A stretch of 64,000 bases of DNA, taken from NCBI GenBank assembly GCA_005784505.1, contig VCAZ01000014.1:1319748-1383747 (forward strand), given 5' to 3'. A program made the translations under genes and the position numbers. Shown one piece after another: positions 11,837-21,800 of the stretch. The first letter of the stretch is position 1. Each line of letters starts with the position of its first letter. Below the pieces are notes generated by a model. The model had not been told where the DNA came from, did no database searches, and saw nothing but the letters and a program-made list of their open reading frames with translations. Source of the stretch: Bagarius yarrelli (Eukaryota > Chordata > Actinopteri > Siluriformes > Sisoridae).

Positions 11837-13396
11837 TTACATAACCACACATTGATGAACAAGAGGTTCTGGAAGTGTGACCCACATCTCAGTCACTCTG
11901 GCTTTTCCCAATACTTGGGAAAGTATTGCTTTTATATCTCCTATAGCCAAATGATGTCCAGCAGTATATTCCTCAAATCGTGTTATCCATTTCTGTGCAC
12001 CATCACAAACATTGGGTAATCGGTTTATCAAACCTGTTACATCCATAAATGTCCAGGGAGTGTAATGATGTTCTTCTCCTTTTATTATTAGAGGATACTG
12101 TGTATATGGCTCGTCCTCTGTTTCATCTTTATAACCCTCCTTATTTCTGCCTTTCTGGCCCCGAGTCGTCCTTCGTTTTTCATGAGGATGTGTATTTTCT
12201 TCGTTATGGCCTTTCTTTTGTTTTTTAACTGTCTTTACACTCTCTTCTCTTTGCACACTCTGTTCATGAAGTTCCTTTACTTCATCAAGCAATGAAACTG
12301 ACATATTGATGGCCTCTTGTTGTATTTCATGATTAATTTTTACCACCTTTTTAAGTCGTTTGCTCATTTCAGCAGTTTCTTCAAGCATCTTATATTGTGT
12401 GGTTTCCGATTCTCTCATGTTCTCGGTGGCATGATATATTCTATTCCCCATTTCTACTAATATCTCCTGCTCTTTATCTAGCAGCAATCTGTGCTTCTTT
12501 AACATATCTTCTATTTCTTTTTTCTCAGATAGTTCATCTTCAGGTGCCATATTAACTTTTCCATGAATTTCCACCCATCTTCCCACGTTGGCCACTGCAT
12601 CCTCCTCCTCCAGCTCGCTTCCTTCTCTGAAACTTTCTCTCCGATCTCTGCAGGCTTTCATCTGTTCAGGTCCAAATCTTTCCCGCATCTCATTAATTAA
12701 TTCCTCTTGCCAGATCTCTTCTCGTGGGGTGTTACTGGGTGTATTCTTCACCTGTTCATTTCGGGTACTCTGTTTTGTTGACTTGACAGTCTGCTGTATT
12801 TGGTTTTGTTGTCTCCACCATTCTTCATCTGCATAATCATTTGCTCTGCTTCGGTCTGAATTAGCTACTTGGTTTATCACTTTTGGATTTTCACTCTGGT
12901 GTGTCTCAAGTCCTGCTGTTTTTTTGCATTATTTTGAGACAGTGTTGTCCTGACATTATTTGCATGTTTATTTCTTCACCTTCTTCTGTTCTGTCCAGGA
13001 CCGGATATAAGCCCATTGGCCTTAATGCGTGTATACACTTTACAGTTTTTGCAGGTTGTACTGGATTCTCTACACTATTAATATAGATGTTACTGGGCCC
13101 CTTTCCCAATGAACCTCTCTTGATTCAATTACAACAGTTGCTGTCAAACCCGAGCAATAATTACTTAAGGCAGGTCTATCTCCAAAAAATTCTTCTAGTT
13201 CGTCGTCTTCGTCAAACGGATCTTTAATATAATCAAACAATTTAAATGTCGCTTGGCTAGGTTGAGAAGCTTCTAGCAGGATACGCAGTATAGGCCCTAC
13301 AAGTTTAGGTCTCCAAATACCTCTAATCGCTTCGTACCACTCAATCTCAGGAAATGTATTTATTAATGTGAACAAACTCTGATCAAATCTGGTCAA
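11837..13396 (-). pseudogene. gag: Retroviral gag, broken and 3'-truncated
   Basis: Three segments: 13396-13070 (matrix-like, Trp-rich then acidic), 13109-12906, and 12930-11837, with frame changes at about 13090 and 12920. The last segment has a long charged, coiled-coil-like stretch (about 12700-12230), a basic patch ('KRRTTRGQKGRNKEG') and a capsid N-terminal motif ('PWTFMDVTGLINRLP', 'GDIKAIL'). It stops soon after, without the rest of capsid, a CCHC zinc knuckle or a protease, and pol-like sequence starts within 15 bases. No ATG fits the first segment, so the true start is lost or upstream. Role when intact: virion core protein. Confidence 0.82.
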
Positions 13397-13682
13397 TGCT
13401 CACAATTTATCTGCAATTTGTTTTTCCGTTTGCCACCTCTCAACACCGCAACGGTCTTTATAAGTTCTCTCCTTCCAAAAATATTTTCTTATTCCTCTAG
13501 TTTCTATCTCCAAATCCAATAATGCCATCCAAAACTCACTCACACACTCCCAGCACTCACGCACACTCCTCTCCTGGCCCTATCTCCCTCTCTCTCCTCT
13601 TCTAGTGTAGTCTCAAATATGCTTATCAGTAAGGGTTAGTAGGGGTCAGCGTGTATATGTGTATTCATATGTGTAGTACGGG

Positions 13683-13718
<36 letters not shown>

Positions 13719-14280
13719 TGCGAATACTTACCCTCACTCCCCCTTAGTCTATTTCTCTCTCATTCGCCTAACAATCCATCAAACAACTCCAACACTTACC
13801 TCTGTATATAGATAATTATCACTATAACCAGAGCCAGTATCTCATTCAGCATTCCATCATTACACACAGAAAAAGCACATCCTAACAATTAAATTTCCGG
13901 GTCCCACCCCACATTCAAATGCAGCCTGCCACTCTGCACTTTCTTATGGTGATGCTCCGCAACACAATTTACTCAATATTCTCTTTACTCGGGTCCTACC
14001 CCGTCCCTAATAGACGGTGACTCTCCGCACTTTTACTTCACTTTATTTCACTTCTTCACTCTATCGGGTCCCACCCCGTTTCTACTAAACGGCGACTCTC
14101 CGATCGGGGGCCCCCTCTCACTCATACAATTAACCACACTCGCTGAGATTTTTAACTCCTCTCACCAAGCCTTAAATATCAATCAATTTTTAAATCTGCA
14201 CCCCTAAATTTTAGCAAAGTAAAGACCTCTGTAACAGTACAATACCAAGGAAAATGCCAAGAGTTACTGTCAATCCTGCC
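13397..14280 (-). other. Retroviral leader with splice donors and repeated hairpin blocks
   Basis: No coding frame. In - sense it contains two consensus donors (GGTAAGT at 13800/13799 and 13732/13731), a (TG)n tract on the + strand at 13685-13720, an AATAAA at 14047-14042, and three related blocks at 14103-14061, 14029-13988 and 13960-13897. Each block carries a GGGACCCG-like core and the first two a GAGTC-CCGT hairpin. This is the natural place for packaging and dimerisation signals, though that role is inferred. Confidence 0.55.
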
Positions 14281-14288
14281 CTTTTATA
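14281..14288 (-). promoter_or_regulatory. TATA box toward gag
   Basis: The - strand reads GGTATAAAAGGGC, a strong TATA element about 880 bases before the gag segment and outside the LTR. With the + strand TATA at 14508 it makes a back-to-back promoter region of about 220 bases. Confidence 0.5.
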
Positions 14289-14507
14289 CCTGCCGAATTT
14301 CAGCCCCCCCCCCCGTTTTTAACTAACAAGTTCCCATTATTTTCAAACTTTTTTTTTTTTTTTTTTGAGTGTAAATGTAAGTTATCTTTTTTTTTTTCCC
14401 TTATCCCAGAGTTACACTGCCTTTGAAGGTGCCGTCTCCTCATTAAAAATGATTTACCATTAAAACCGAATGCTGACCTCTTGTTTGAAAAAAAAAACAA
14501 CAGTTCT

Positions 14508-14515
14508 TATATAAA
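14508..14515 (+). promoter_or_regulatory. TATA box of the divergent gene candidate
   Basis: Reads cTTATATAAAcc, about 65-70 bases before the candidate start codon at 14579, a normal TATA-to-leader geometry for a short 5' UTR. Confidence 0.5.
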
Positions 14516-14578
14516 CCTGTTCACCTCCTGCACACTTACACAAATCGAGGCCTTGTTTCACTCTGTGGACTTTCTGCG

Positions 14579-15203
14579 ATGTTTTTCTACACAGCAATGC
14601 GTAAGTTCTATTCTTCTTACTCCTCTTTTTTGTGGGTGTTACATATGTATATATTTTTAGTGCTTAAGTTAAAACAAAAATCACCTATTTAGTTTATTCT
14701 TCTTAATGATTCAGGTTACTTTGACACACAGCTGCTACTTATCTATTTTTCTATGAGTTTATTATATTGAAAGAATCATGACCAGTGGTACTCAATTAAA
14801 TTTCCTTTCTTATCTCTAGCCCGCTTAACTACTGAACGTAGAGAATACATCAGACCAATGTGGCGTTCTCAGCTTAGCCTGTCTCAGTGGGGAAATCTGT
14901 GTTTTTCTGGATCGTCTCTTCCATCTACACACACTCAACGAAACTTCGCCTGTGCGTGTCATTTTTTCTCCTCGAACCTGTGATGTAGGAACCCAAACTG
15001 ACTTTGTGATCCCTCCGGATCTCACTAACAGTGCTGGGCCCTCCATTCCGGTCAAACGGGTTCGTTGGGCCTCACCTCCACCACCAGTCTCCCCAAGGCC
15101 ATCACCGTTGTTTTTCTCTGACGATTCATCATCCAGTCTGATTCCCCCTTCTCCTCCTATCTGCCACACGGCCGACGAGGATGATGTTCTTCCACTTAAT
15201 TAG
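14579..15203 (+). CDS. Divergent two-exon gene candidate inside the provirus, antisense to gag
   Basis: Exon 1 (14579-14600) gives seven codons from ATG and ends at a perfect donor (gtaagt at 14601). Exon 2 may start at 14820, after the pyrimidine-rich acceptor cttatctctag, which gives a 61-codon frame ending at 14983. It may instead start at 14842 (acceptor cgtag), which gives a 127-codon frame ending with TAG at 15201-15203, one base from the LTR edge. The longer frame is Ser/Pro-rich with 'CDVGTQTDF' (TQT resembles a dynein light-chain site) and an acidic end 'TADEDDVLPLN'. AATAAA follows at 15219 inside the LTR, with a GT-rich stretch after it. I do not recognise the protein. A same-sense-as-gag frame (15169-14825, - strand, 114 codons) overlaps it and could be the real one instead. 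Confidence 0.45.
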
Positions 15204-15510
15204 CGTATGGGGCTTTCCAATAAACCTGTTCCACTCTGTACCACCGTGTCTGTGTTTTTCTGATTTTGTATTACAACTAGACTACTTTATTCGTGCACAC
15301 ACACTTCTATGATTAGTTATATTTTGGTAAAACTTTTTGATAGCACACCATCCTGTTCTTTTTCCTTTTTTCCCCTTCTCCTACATCATATTTAGCTCAC
15401 TCTTATTTTTCCTTTTTAGTGCTACTGCTAATATGTATATTTTATAATTAGTTATTTATTAGTCATTATCATACTCGGTCTATCTCCTGCACAAAAAGTA
15501 TTTTTCAACA
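15204..15510 (-). repeat. 5' LTR of the provirus
   Basis: Matches 4267-4589 in the same orientation. In - sense: TGTTGAAAAATAC start, TATAAAA at 15446-15440, AATAAA at 15291-15286, and GCCCCATAC(G) end. The sequence after the end (CTAATTAAGTGGAAG) fits no tRNA primer I know. On the + strand AATAAA at 15219-15224 could serve the divergent gene. Confidence 0.88.
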
Positions 15511-16147
15511 ATAGCTGCTGTCACCACTGTCTCTAAACCATACATCATAGTCGTCTCACCACTGTCTCTAAACTATACATTATGACTGTCTCAACACTGT
15601 CTCTAAACCAAACATCATAGCTGTCTCACCACTGTCTCTAAACCATACATCATGACTGTCTCAACACTGTCTCTAAACCAAACATCATAGCTGTCTCACC
15701 ACTGTCTCTAAACCATACATCATAGCTGTCTCACCACTGTCTCTAAACCATACATCATAGTTGTCTCACCACTGTCTCTAAACCATACATCATAGCTGTC
15801 TCACCACTGTCTCTAAAACCATACATCATCATGACTGTCTCAACACTGTCTCTAAACCCTAAACCAAAACATCATATAGCTGTCTCACCACTGTCTCTAA
15901 ACCATACATCATAGCTGTCTCCACCACTGTCTCCAAACCCATACATCATAGTCTCCCAAATGGTCTCTCACCACTCTGTCTCTAAACTCATACTCACATC
16001 ATAGCTGGTCTCACCACTGTCTCTAAACCGTACATCATAGCTGTCTCACCACTGTCTCTAAACCATACATCATAGCTGGTCTCACCACTGTCTCTAAACC
16101 ATACATCATAGCTGTCTCACCACTGTCTCTAAACCATACATCATACA
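15511..16147. repeat. 35-bp minisatellite, right arm
   Basis: About 18 copies of the same unit as 3756-4266, some scrambled, starting immediately after the CA of the LTR. Some copies read 'catgactgtctcaacactgt', a subtype absent from the left arm. Confidence 0.9.
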
Positions 16148-17120
16148 TCTGATATTCACTTTTATCAAGTAATTATTTTACTTTTACTGTGTAATTATTT
16201 TAATAAGTAGTTTTGCTTGTATATGCAAGTGCAAGATTTTTGTAGACACTGAGCTGCGTAAAATCGCACAAATTCCCTACTATATAGTATGCGAAAAGAG
16301 TATGTAAATTGAGTAGTATGTCTAAATATCTCTCTCTTTCCTTTTTCTCTAACTGTCTCTCTCTCTTTTCCAAGGTAGACATGCTGCTCTCTCACACCCA
16401 GTGATCCAGGTAATTCCTTTAAACCCTCCTTATCTGTCCTGATGCCCTACTTCTGGTTGGAGTCTAAATGATTGTAGGTGCCCAAACAGGGAGGGTGAAA
16501 CAGTAACTCTGATTTGTTGTTGCCACTTTTGTTCTCAGGTCTCCGTCATTAAACATTTAAACATCTGCTTCGGTCTGATTGCTCAAAGCGATTCTATTAG
16601 AAAGATGGCTTCCACATTGAGTCTAAATCCTCTCCTGACATCATTCCAGGTAGTATTTTCTTGCCAACATTGCCTCAGGGCCTGCTTGTTATAAAGAACT
16701 ATTAATTAAACTGTCAAATTTAGACTTGTATATGGATAAAAGCTGCTTTAAGAAAATGTCTGTCGTTTAAAAAAGCTAGTTGAACTAAATTAAAGTTATT
16801 ATTGATTCTATTATCTATAAGTATCCATAGTGTACACTATGCTAGGGGTTTTAGGACAAACAATTACAGTGTGCTGTGTTTCCTTCTTCGCCTGATAAAG
16901 ACTACTGTTGTAATGTCAATTGCCTAAGGGAGACAGACAGGGTATCCAACAATACCTCTGACTTTGAACGGCGCCAAGATGACATGTCTACTGAAACATT
17001 TACTAAAACAACATATGAAACTATTTAATTAGCGAAGGGATAAACATGTCTAAGCTCACTGATCCTATTAATTATAACAAATTAGACATAATGAACACTT
17101 TAAATAGCACAGGGATCGTT
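16148..17120. other. Intergenic stretch, nothing recognised
   Basis: AT-rich with a CT-rich segment at 16325-16375. Splice-like sites occur, but no exon-like frame supports a gene. Confidence 0.4.
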
Positions 17121-17124
17121 AAGG

Positions 17125-17366
17125 ACTATCACATTACACAGGCTATGACATTATAATTGCTATCACATTACACAGGCTATGACATTATAAATGCTATCAC
17201 ATTACACAGGCTATCACATTACACAGGCTATGACATTATAAATGCTATCACATTACACAGGCTATGACATTATAATTGCTATCACATTACACAGGCTATC
17301 ACATTACACAGGCTATGACATTATAAATGCTATCACATTACACAGGCTATCACATTACACAGACTT
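17125..17366. repeat. 17/34-bp minisatellite
   Basis: Alternating modules of 'acaggctatcacattac' (17 bp) and 'acaggctatgacattataa' plus 'tgctatcacattac' (about 34 bp); the longer unit looks like a diverged doubling of the shorter one. Confidence 0.9.
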
Positions 17367-17371
17367 ATCAA

Positions 17372-17445
17372 AACACTATCTATCTATCTATCTGTCTGTC
17401 TGTCTGTCTGTCTGTCTATTAATCTATCATCTATCTATCTATCTA

Positions 17446-17478
<33 letters not shown>

Positions 17479-17505
17479 TAATCTATCATCTATCTATCTA
17501 TCAGA
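17372..17505. repeat. (TATC)n/(TGTC)n microsatellite
   Basis: Two cycles of CTAT runs passing into CTGT runs and then 'attaatctatcat', so the compound block is itself duplicated. Confidence 0.95.
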
Positions 17506-17527
17506 CTTTAACATAGAAAGTTAAAAA

Positions 17528-17715
17528 AACATGATGGAGTGGTTAAACTGTTGGCCTACTAATTGGAAGTTTGGGGTTCGATTCCCAGCACCACCACTGC
17601 TGGGCCCCTGAGCAAGGCCCTTAACCCTCTAATTGCTTAGTTGTATAAATGAGCTAAATGTAAGTCACTCTGAATAAATGCATCTGCTAAATGCTGGAAA
17701 TGGAAATGAAATGTA
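17528..17715 (+). repeat. SINE-A copy
   Basis: Full-length type: 'gtggttaaactgttgg' head, box-B-like 'ggggttcgattcccag', 'gggcccctgagcaaggccct' core, 'ttgcttagttgtata', then the L2-LINE-like tail 'aatgcatctgctaaatgc'. A tRNA-derived head with a borrowed LINE tail. Confidence 0.8.
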
Positions 17716-18261
17716 CGAAAAAGCATCCAAGAATTTTTGTTCCAGGTCTGTTTATTATAGTCGTCCCTCCTTTTTTAATTTTGGGCTTTAGATTTAGTAG
17801 AAAAACACTGAAACTGAACTCTTCTTTTGTTTATCATATATAAACACTCAAACTGAAACTTAATTGTATGATTACGTATATTCAACAAAGTTAATAAGTA
17901 GAAATACGGTCAAGTCTAAGTTATTTTGTTTAACATGCAATGGTTAACCATTTACCAAACAACTATTGCAAGCAGAAATCAAAGGGCGATAAAAATTCCC
18001 CTAAAACAAATAAGGAAAAAACCTTTAGACTATAAAAGAAAAGTCAACCCACATCTTGATTTATTAAATGGGACACAGTCTGAGTCGGTAGTTTAGATGA
18101 TCAAATGACATGTCAATATTTAATCAAGGAAATTCACAAAGATAAAAGACGAAAACAAGCTGAAGAAGGAAAAAAAAGTTCTAAGCTCTTCTTACATTTC
18201 TGTCAGTAAATGTAATACAATGGAACCCAAAATACACACTAAAAACAATCCAAAATATATT

Positions 18262-18625
18262 GTATTACTGCTGGGCCTGTGAGCGAGGCGGTTAACTAGG
18301 GGTGGGCGATCTTGGTCCTGGAGGGTCAGGGTGTTCTGCAGAGTTCAGCTCTGACTTGCATCATCACACTCACCTGTAAGTTTCTAGTGTACCTAGCAGG
18401 ATCTTGATTAGTTGTTCAGGTGTGTTTGATTGGGGTTGGAGATAAACTCTGCAGGACACCCCGACCCTCCAGGAAAGAGATTGCCCACCCCGTGGTTAAG
18501 GTGTTGCCACCAAGTTGCCACTGTTGGGCCCCTGAGCAAGGCCCTTATCCCTCAATTGCTTAGTTGTATAACAGAGAATAATGTAAGTTGCTCTGGATAA
18601 GAAATAAGAAAATGTTAATGTAATA
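18262..18625 (+). repeat. SINE-A copy split by a MITE
   Basis: SINE core 'gggcccctgagcaaggccct' at 18526 and its start at 18262-18296 are separated by a 195-bp insert with terminal inverted repeats (next entry). Confidence 0.75.
18297..18491. mobile_element. MITE (hAT-like) nested in SINE-A
   Basis: Ends 'aggggtgggcgatcttggtc' and '...gagattgcccacccc' are inverted repeats over about 29 bases, sharing 'ctggagggtc'/'gaccctccag' internally. Flanks gcggttaa (left) and gtggttaa (right) fit an 8-bp target duplication with one change, as expected for hAT elements. Confidence 0.7.
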
Positions 18626-18654
18626 TCTAACACAGATTATTAATTACACAGGTT

Positions 18655-18870
18655 TCCTGGACAGGTCACCAGTCCATCACAGGGCCACACACACTCACAC
18701 TCACTCCTATGGGCAATTTAGAATCACCAAACAACATAACATACATGTTTTTGGACTGTGGGAGGACACCGGAGAACCCACAAGCACAAGGAAGAACATG
18801 AAAACTCCACACAGAAAGACCCCTGCGGGGGAATCGAACCTGGGACCTTCAAAATTTTTTTTAAAAAGTG
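18655..18870 (-). repeat. SINE-C copy
   Basis: Contains 'catgtttttggactgtggga', 'actccacacagaaag' and, reversed, a tRNA-like box B 'caggttcgattcccc'. This is the ubiquitous teleost 'TCCATCACAGGG' repeat; other parts are at 24000-24175 and 45540-45745. Confidence 0.7.
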
Positions 18871-19046
18871 GTGGAAGCACTGACACTACAGACTCCTTCT
18901 ATATATGCTAAATAAACTTAAAAAAAAAAAAAAAAAAAACCATGGTTAATTATTATATGATTAATTTTCAACTACAAAAATAGTCTAGTTAAAAATATGG
19001 TTCAATAAGCAGAGGTGAGATCTATTTACATCAATTAATAAATCAG

Positions 19047-19205
19047 CACAAGGAAGTGGTAGCTTAGTCATTAAAGGGTTGGACTGCTAAGAGAAGGATT
19101 GTGTTTTACATTCTTAGCACCACCAATGTGCCACTGCTTAACCCTTCAAGGAAATGAAGATAAAGGTAAGTCGTTTTGGAGAAAGGATGTCTGAGAAATG
19201 CCAGA
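19047..19205 (+). repeat. SINE-A copy, diverged
   Basis: 'agtggtagcttagtcattaa', 'agcaccaccaatgtgccact' and 'taaaggtaagtcg' follow the SINE-A order with many changes. Confidence 0.55.
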
Positions 19206-19639
19206 AGTAGATTAAAATACAGGACGGTGCTTTTGCTGTAGTGACGTCTTAATTGCTAAATTATATTAGAGCCGTAATCACTGTTAAAGATTTCACATTG
19301 TAGATTGTTTATATGCTGTTTATTGATTATTGACTATTGAACCCTTGATTTGTGAGTTTTGTGGTATGATGTGTGTTATTTCATGAAGTATGTACTTGTT
19401 ATCCCATTGGTCAAAAAGAGGCTTTAGTGAAAGGTGATCAAATGTAAATGTAAATTTTATTGAGCTATAGAAACAAATACTACTGTATACTGTATCATAC
19501 ATACTATACTATATATACTATATGTAGTATATATATACCACAAGTTACATACTACTGCACCTGCTGTACATTATTCACTCTCACCTCTGTAACCTCATAG
19601 CCTTTATTACACTGCTATTTATTGAAAATAGGCCACTTA

Positions 19640-20075
19640 GGGGCAGTGGAAGACCTGGGTTCAAGCCCCACCACTGTCGGCCCGAGTTGTTAATCTGAAG
19701 ACCAGGAAGACCTGAGTTCAAGCCCCATCACCGCCAGCCTGGGTGGCTGATGATAAGACCAGGAAGACCTGAGTTCAAGCCCCACCACCACCAGCCTGAG
19801 TTGTTTATCCAAAGACCAAGAGGACCTGGGTTCAAGCCCCACCACCGCCAGCCTGAGTTGTCGATGAGAAGACCAGGAAGACCTGGGTTTAAGCCCCACC
19901 ACCGCTAGCCTGAGTTGTTTATCTGAAGTCCAAGAAGACCTGGGTTCAAGTCCCACCACCGCCAGCATGAAGGGAGCTGCATCATAGCTGACCCTGCGCT
20001 CTGACCGCAAATTTTCAAGATAAGATATGAAGAAAGAATGTGTCTAAATTGTCTAATGTGACAAAATAACGGCAT
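19640..20075 (+). repeat. SINE-B with sixfold amplified tRNA head
   Basis: Six tandem 57-60 bp units, each with 'gaagacctgggttcaagccc' (box B) and 'accaccgccagcctgag', then one SINE-B body ('tgaccctgcgctctgacc', 'aagataagatatg', 'tgacaaaataa'). Single-head SINE-B copies occur at 39012, 43225, 44433, 45255 and 61170. Confidence 0.8.
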
Positions 20076-20084
20076 TTACATTTA

Positions 20085-20200
20085 TTTCCTTATGCACTAC
20101 TGGTTAGATGCTAACCTGCATTTCATTGGCTCTGTATATGTATCTTGCGGAATGACAATAAAGTTTAATCTAATCTGATCTAATCTAAATCAACATGGAC
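20085..20200 (+). repeat. LINE-like 3' tail with (TAATC)n end
   Basis: 'ctaacctgcatttcattggc' then 'aatgacaataaagtttaatc' followed by TAATC/TGATC repeats, the usual end of 5'-truncated fish LINEs. Confidence 0.5.
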
Positions 20201-21390
20201 ATTGAATTATATGAAGTCCTAACTGACTAAGCTTTCTTCACATCTGAATATTTTTTTATGCTATAAACACTACGTGTGAAACTTTATATAAAATTGTTTG
20301 AATCACAAAATTCTGAATTGCAAAATTTGGTGGAAAAATTACCTGTGTTAAAGTCTGTGTTAATAAGAAAAATGTAACGTTTCAGGAAGTTTTTGAAAAA
20401 TAGTGGAATGTGTGTGTGTGGGCGTGTGTGTGTACGTAAGGGAAAAATGCTTTTAAGGAAGCAGGGAGTGTCATTTCAATCAGCATCAGAAGCGTGGAAA
20501 ATGTTGAGACGCTTCCGGTCCACTGGGTGTACGACTCGTTAAAGAAGTATAAAGAAGTGATGAAAGGGTTAAATAACCCTACAGTACCAGTTAAATTAGT
20601 GTAAGTATGTGTGACAGACTGGAGACTTCGTCTAGAATAAGTAAAATAATGTCTTTAAAAGCTTCAGCTGTTTATTTTTAGTCATAATTACCTCATTATT
20701 CCATGACCTTGTGCGTGACAGATATGCAACCATGGATTTTTTTTTTTTACATAATAATGAAAGACCGTAAGTGTGAAAGAGAAAGTAAAGTCAGACCTCA
20801 GACCATGCAATGATTCATAAAAAAAAAAAAAAAAAAACATTTTAAGCATTTTAATATGCTTACTTTAGCTAGAAAATTAAATTAAATAATAAATTCGAGT
20901 TGAACTCTTCAAATTTTTAATAAATGTATATTTATGTATAGATTATAACTGTTTAATAAAATCCTCAGGAAAAAAAAATATATTTTACATTTTTACTATT
21001 TTAAAGTTTACTATAATATTTATTTATTCATTTATTTAACAATAAAATGGCCTCATGAAAATACACAGGAAACAGGGTTTTATTATTACTTATTACTATT
21101 TTCTGACCTTTATTACAACTTTGTAAACTAAATAATTGTCTTTATTTAACGTGTATTTGGCATTGTTAAATCCTGAATTCTGATTGGACGGACGGCGTGG
21201 AAATAATTTTTGTAACAGAAGCAGATGTTTTCTATTAATGTGATTATTTTTATACTCTGTTCAAGAAACTTTAATGCTGGATTTTTCTGCCTTTATTTCA
21301 ACTCAATAATAAACGAAATACATTGTTATGTGATAAAAGTAATTTCCCGTGTCAAGAGTAAAGAATGTCTTCAGGAAAGAGTGTAGTTTT
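20201..21390. other. AT-rich stretch, nothing recognised
   Basis: Poly(A) and poly(T) runs at 20739-20749 and 20820-20837 and no protein-like frame. Confidence 0.4.
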
Positions 21391-21399
21391 GTGCATCAC

Positions 21400-21800
21400 T
21401 ATATACACACACTATATAGTCAAAAAGTTTGTGGACACTCCACCAGTACATGCCAGGTATCTTTGCCACAAAGTTTAAGTCTAGAAAATCACTGGAACTG
21501 CGAGACCCAAACCCTGTCCCAGCAGGACAATGTCCCTGTGCACAAATCCCCTGATCTCCATGAAGACAGGCTGTGTTCTGGATGTTTTGGAGTAGAAGAA
21601 CTCTCATGTCCTGTAGAGAACCTGGATTCTGACTCAACCCCCTTGAACTGGAACACCGACTGAACCCCAGACCTCCTGATCTCATTAATACTATTGGAAC
21701 TGAATGATCAAATCCACACAGTCACATGACCCAATCTAGTGAAAAGACTTACCAGATGTGTTAAGGATATTATAGGAGAAAGACTGAGACTAACATGTGG
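21400..21800 (+). pseudogene. Tc1/mariner-like element remnant
   Basis: Begins with the terminal-type sequence 'tatatagtcaaaaagtttgt' and contains reading-frame remains of a transposase C-terminus ('cagcaggacaatgtccctgt', then 'ttgaactggaacaccgactg', an LELEHRL-like end). The frame is broken by several indels. Transposase would cut and paste the element; this copy is dead. Confidence 0.6.

Larger units (their letters stand above)
4267..15510 (-). mobile_element. Endogenous retrovirus (epsilon/gamma-like), complete outline, defective
   Basis: Two direct repeats (4267-4589 and 15204-15510) with TG...CA ends bracket gag, pol and env, all read on the - strand, so the 5' LTR is on the right. Order in transcription sense: 5' LTR, long leader containing a divergent gene candidate, gag, pol, env, accessory frame, purine tract, 3' LTR. 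Each gene carries frameshifts or deletions. No primer-binding site matching a tRNA I know lies next to the 5' LTR, and no clear target-site duplication is visible. Env has the CX6CC motif and RT has YVDD, as in gamma- and epsilonretroviruses. Placement near fish ERVs of the zebrafish-ERV/salmon swim-bladder virus type is inferred from the general look of Gag and Pol. Confidence 0.9.

Noticed and set aside
14061..14078. TGGGACCCG in the leader as the primer-binding site
   Set aside because: It occurs three times as part of a repeated block, lies more than 1 kb from the LTR edge and matches no tRNA end I know.
14825..15169. - strand frame of 114 codons as the leader gene
   Set aside because: Not excluded, but it lacks a matching promoter, splice and poly(A) arrangement, while the + strand frame has all of these; kept as the alternative in the feature text.
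4267..15510. Foamy virus, because of the accessory frame and internal promoter
   Set aside because: The transmembrane subunit has a CX6CC motif and a gamma-like 'NRFALD' region, and RT/integrase look gamma/epsilon-like; foamy Env lacks these.
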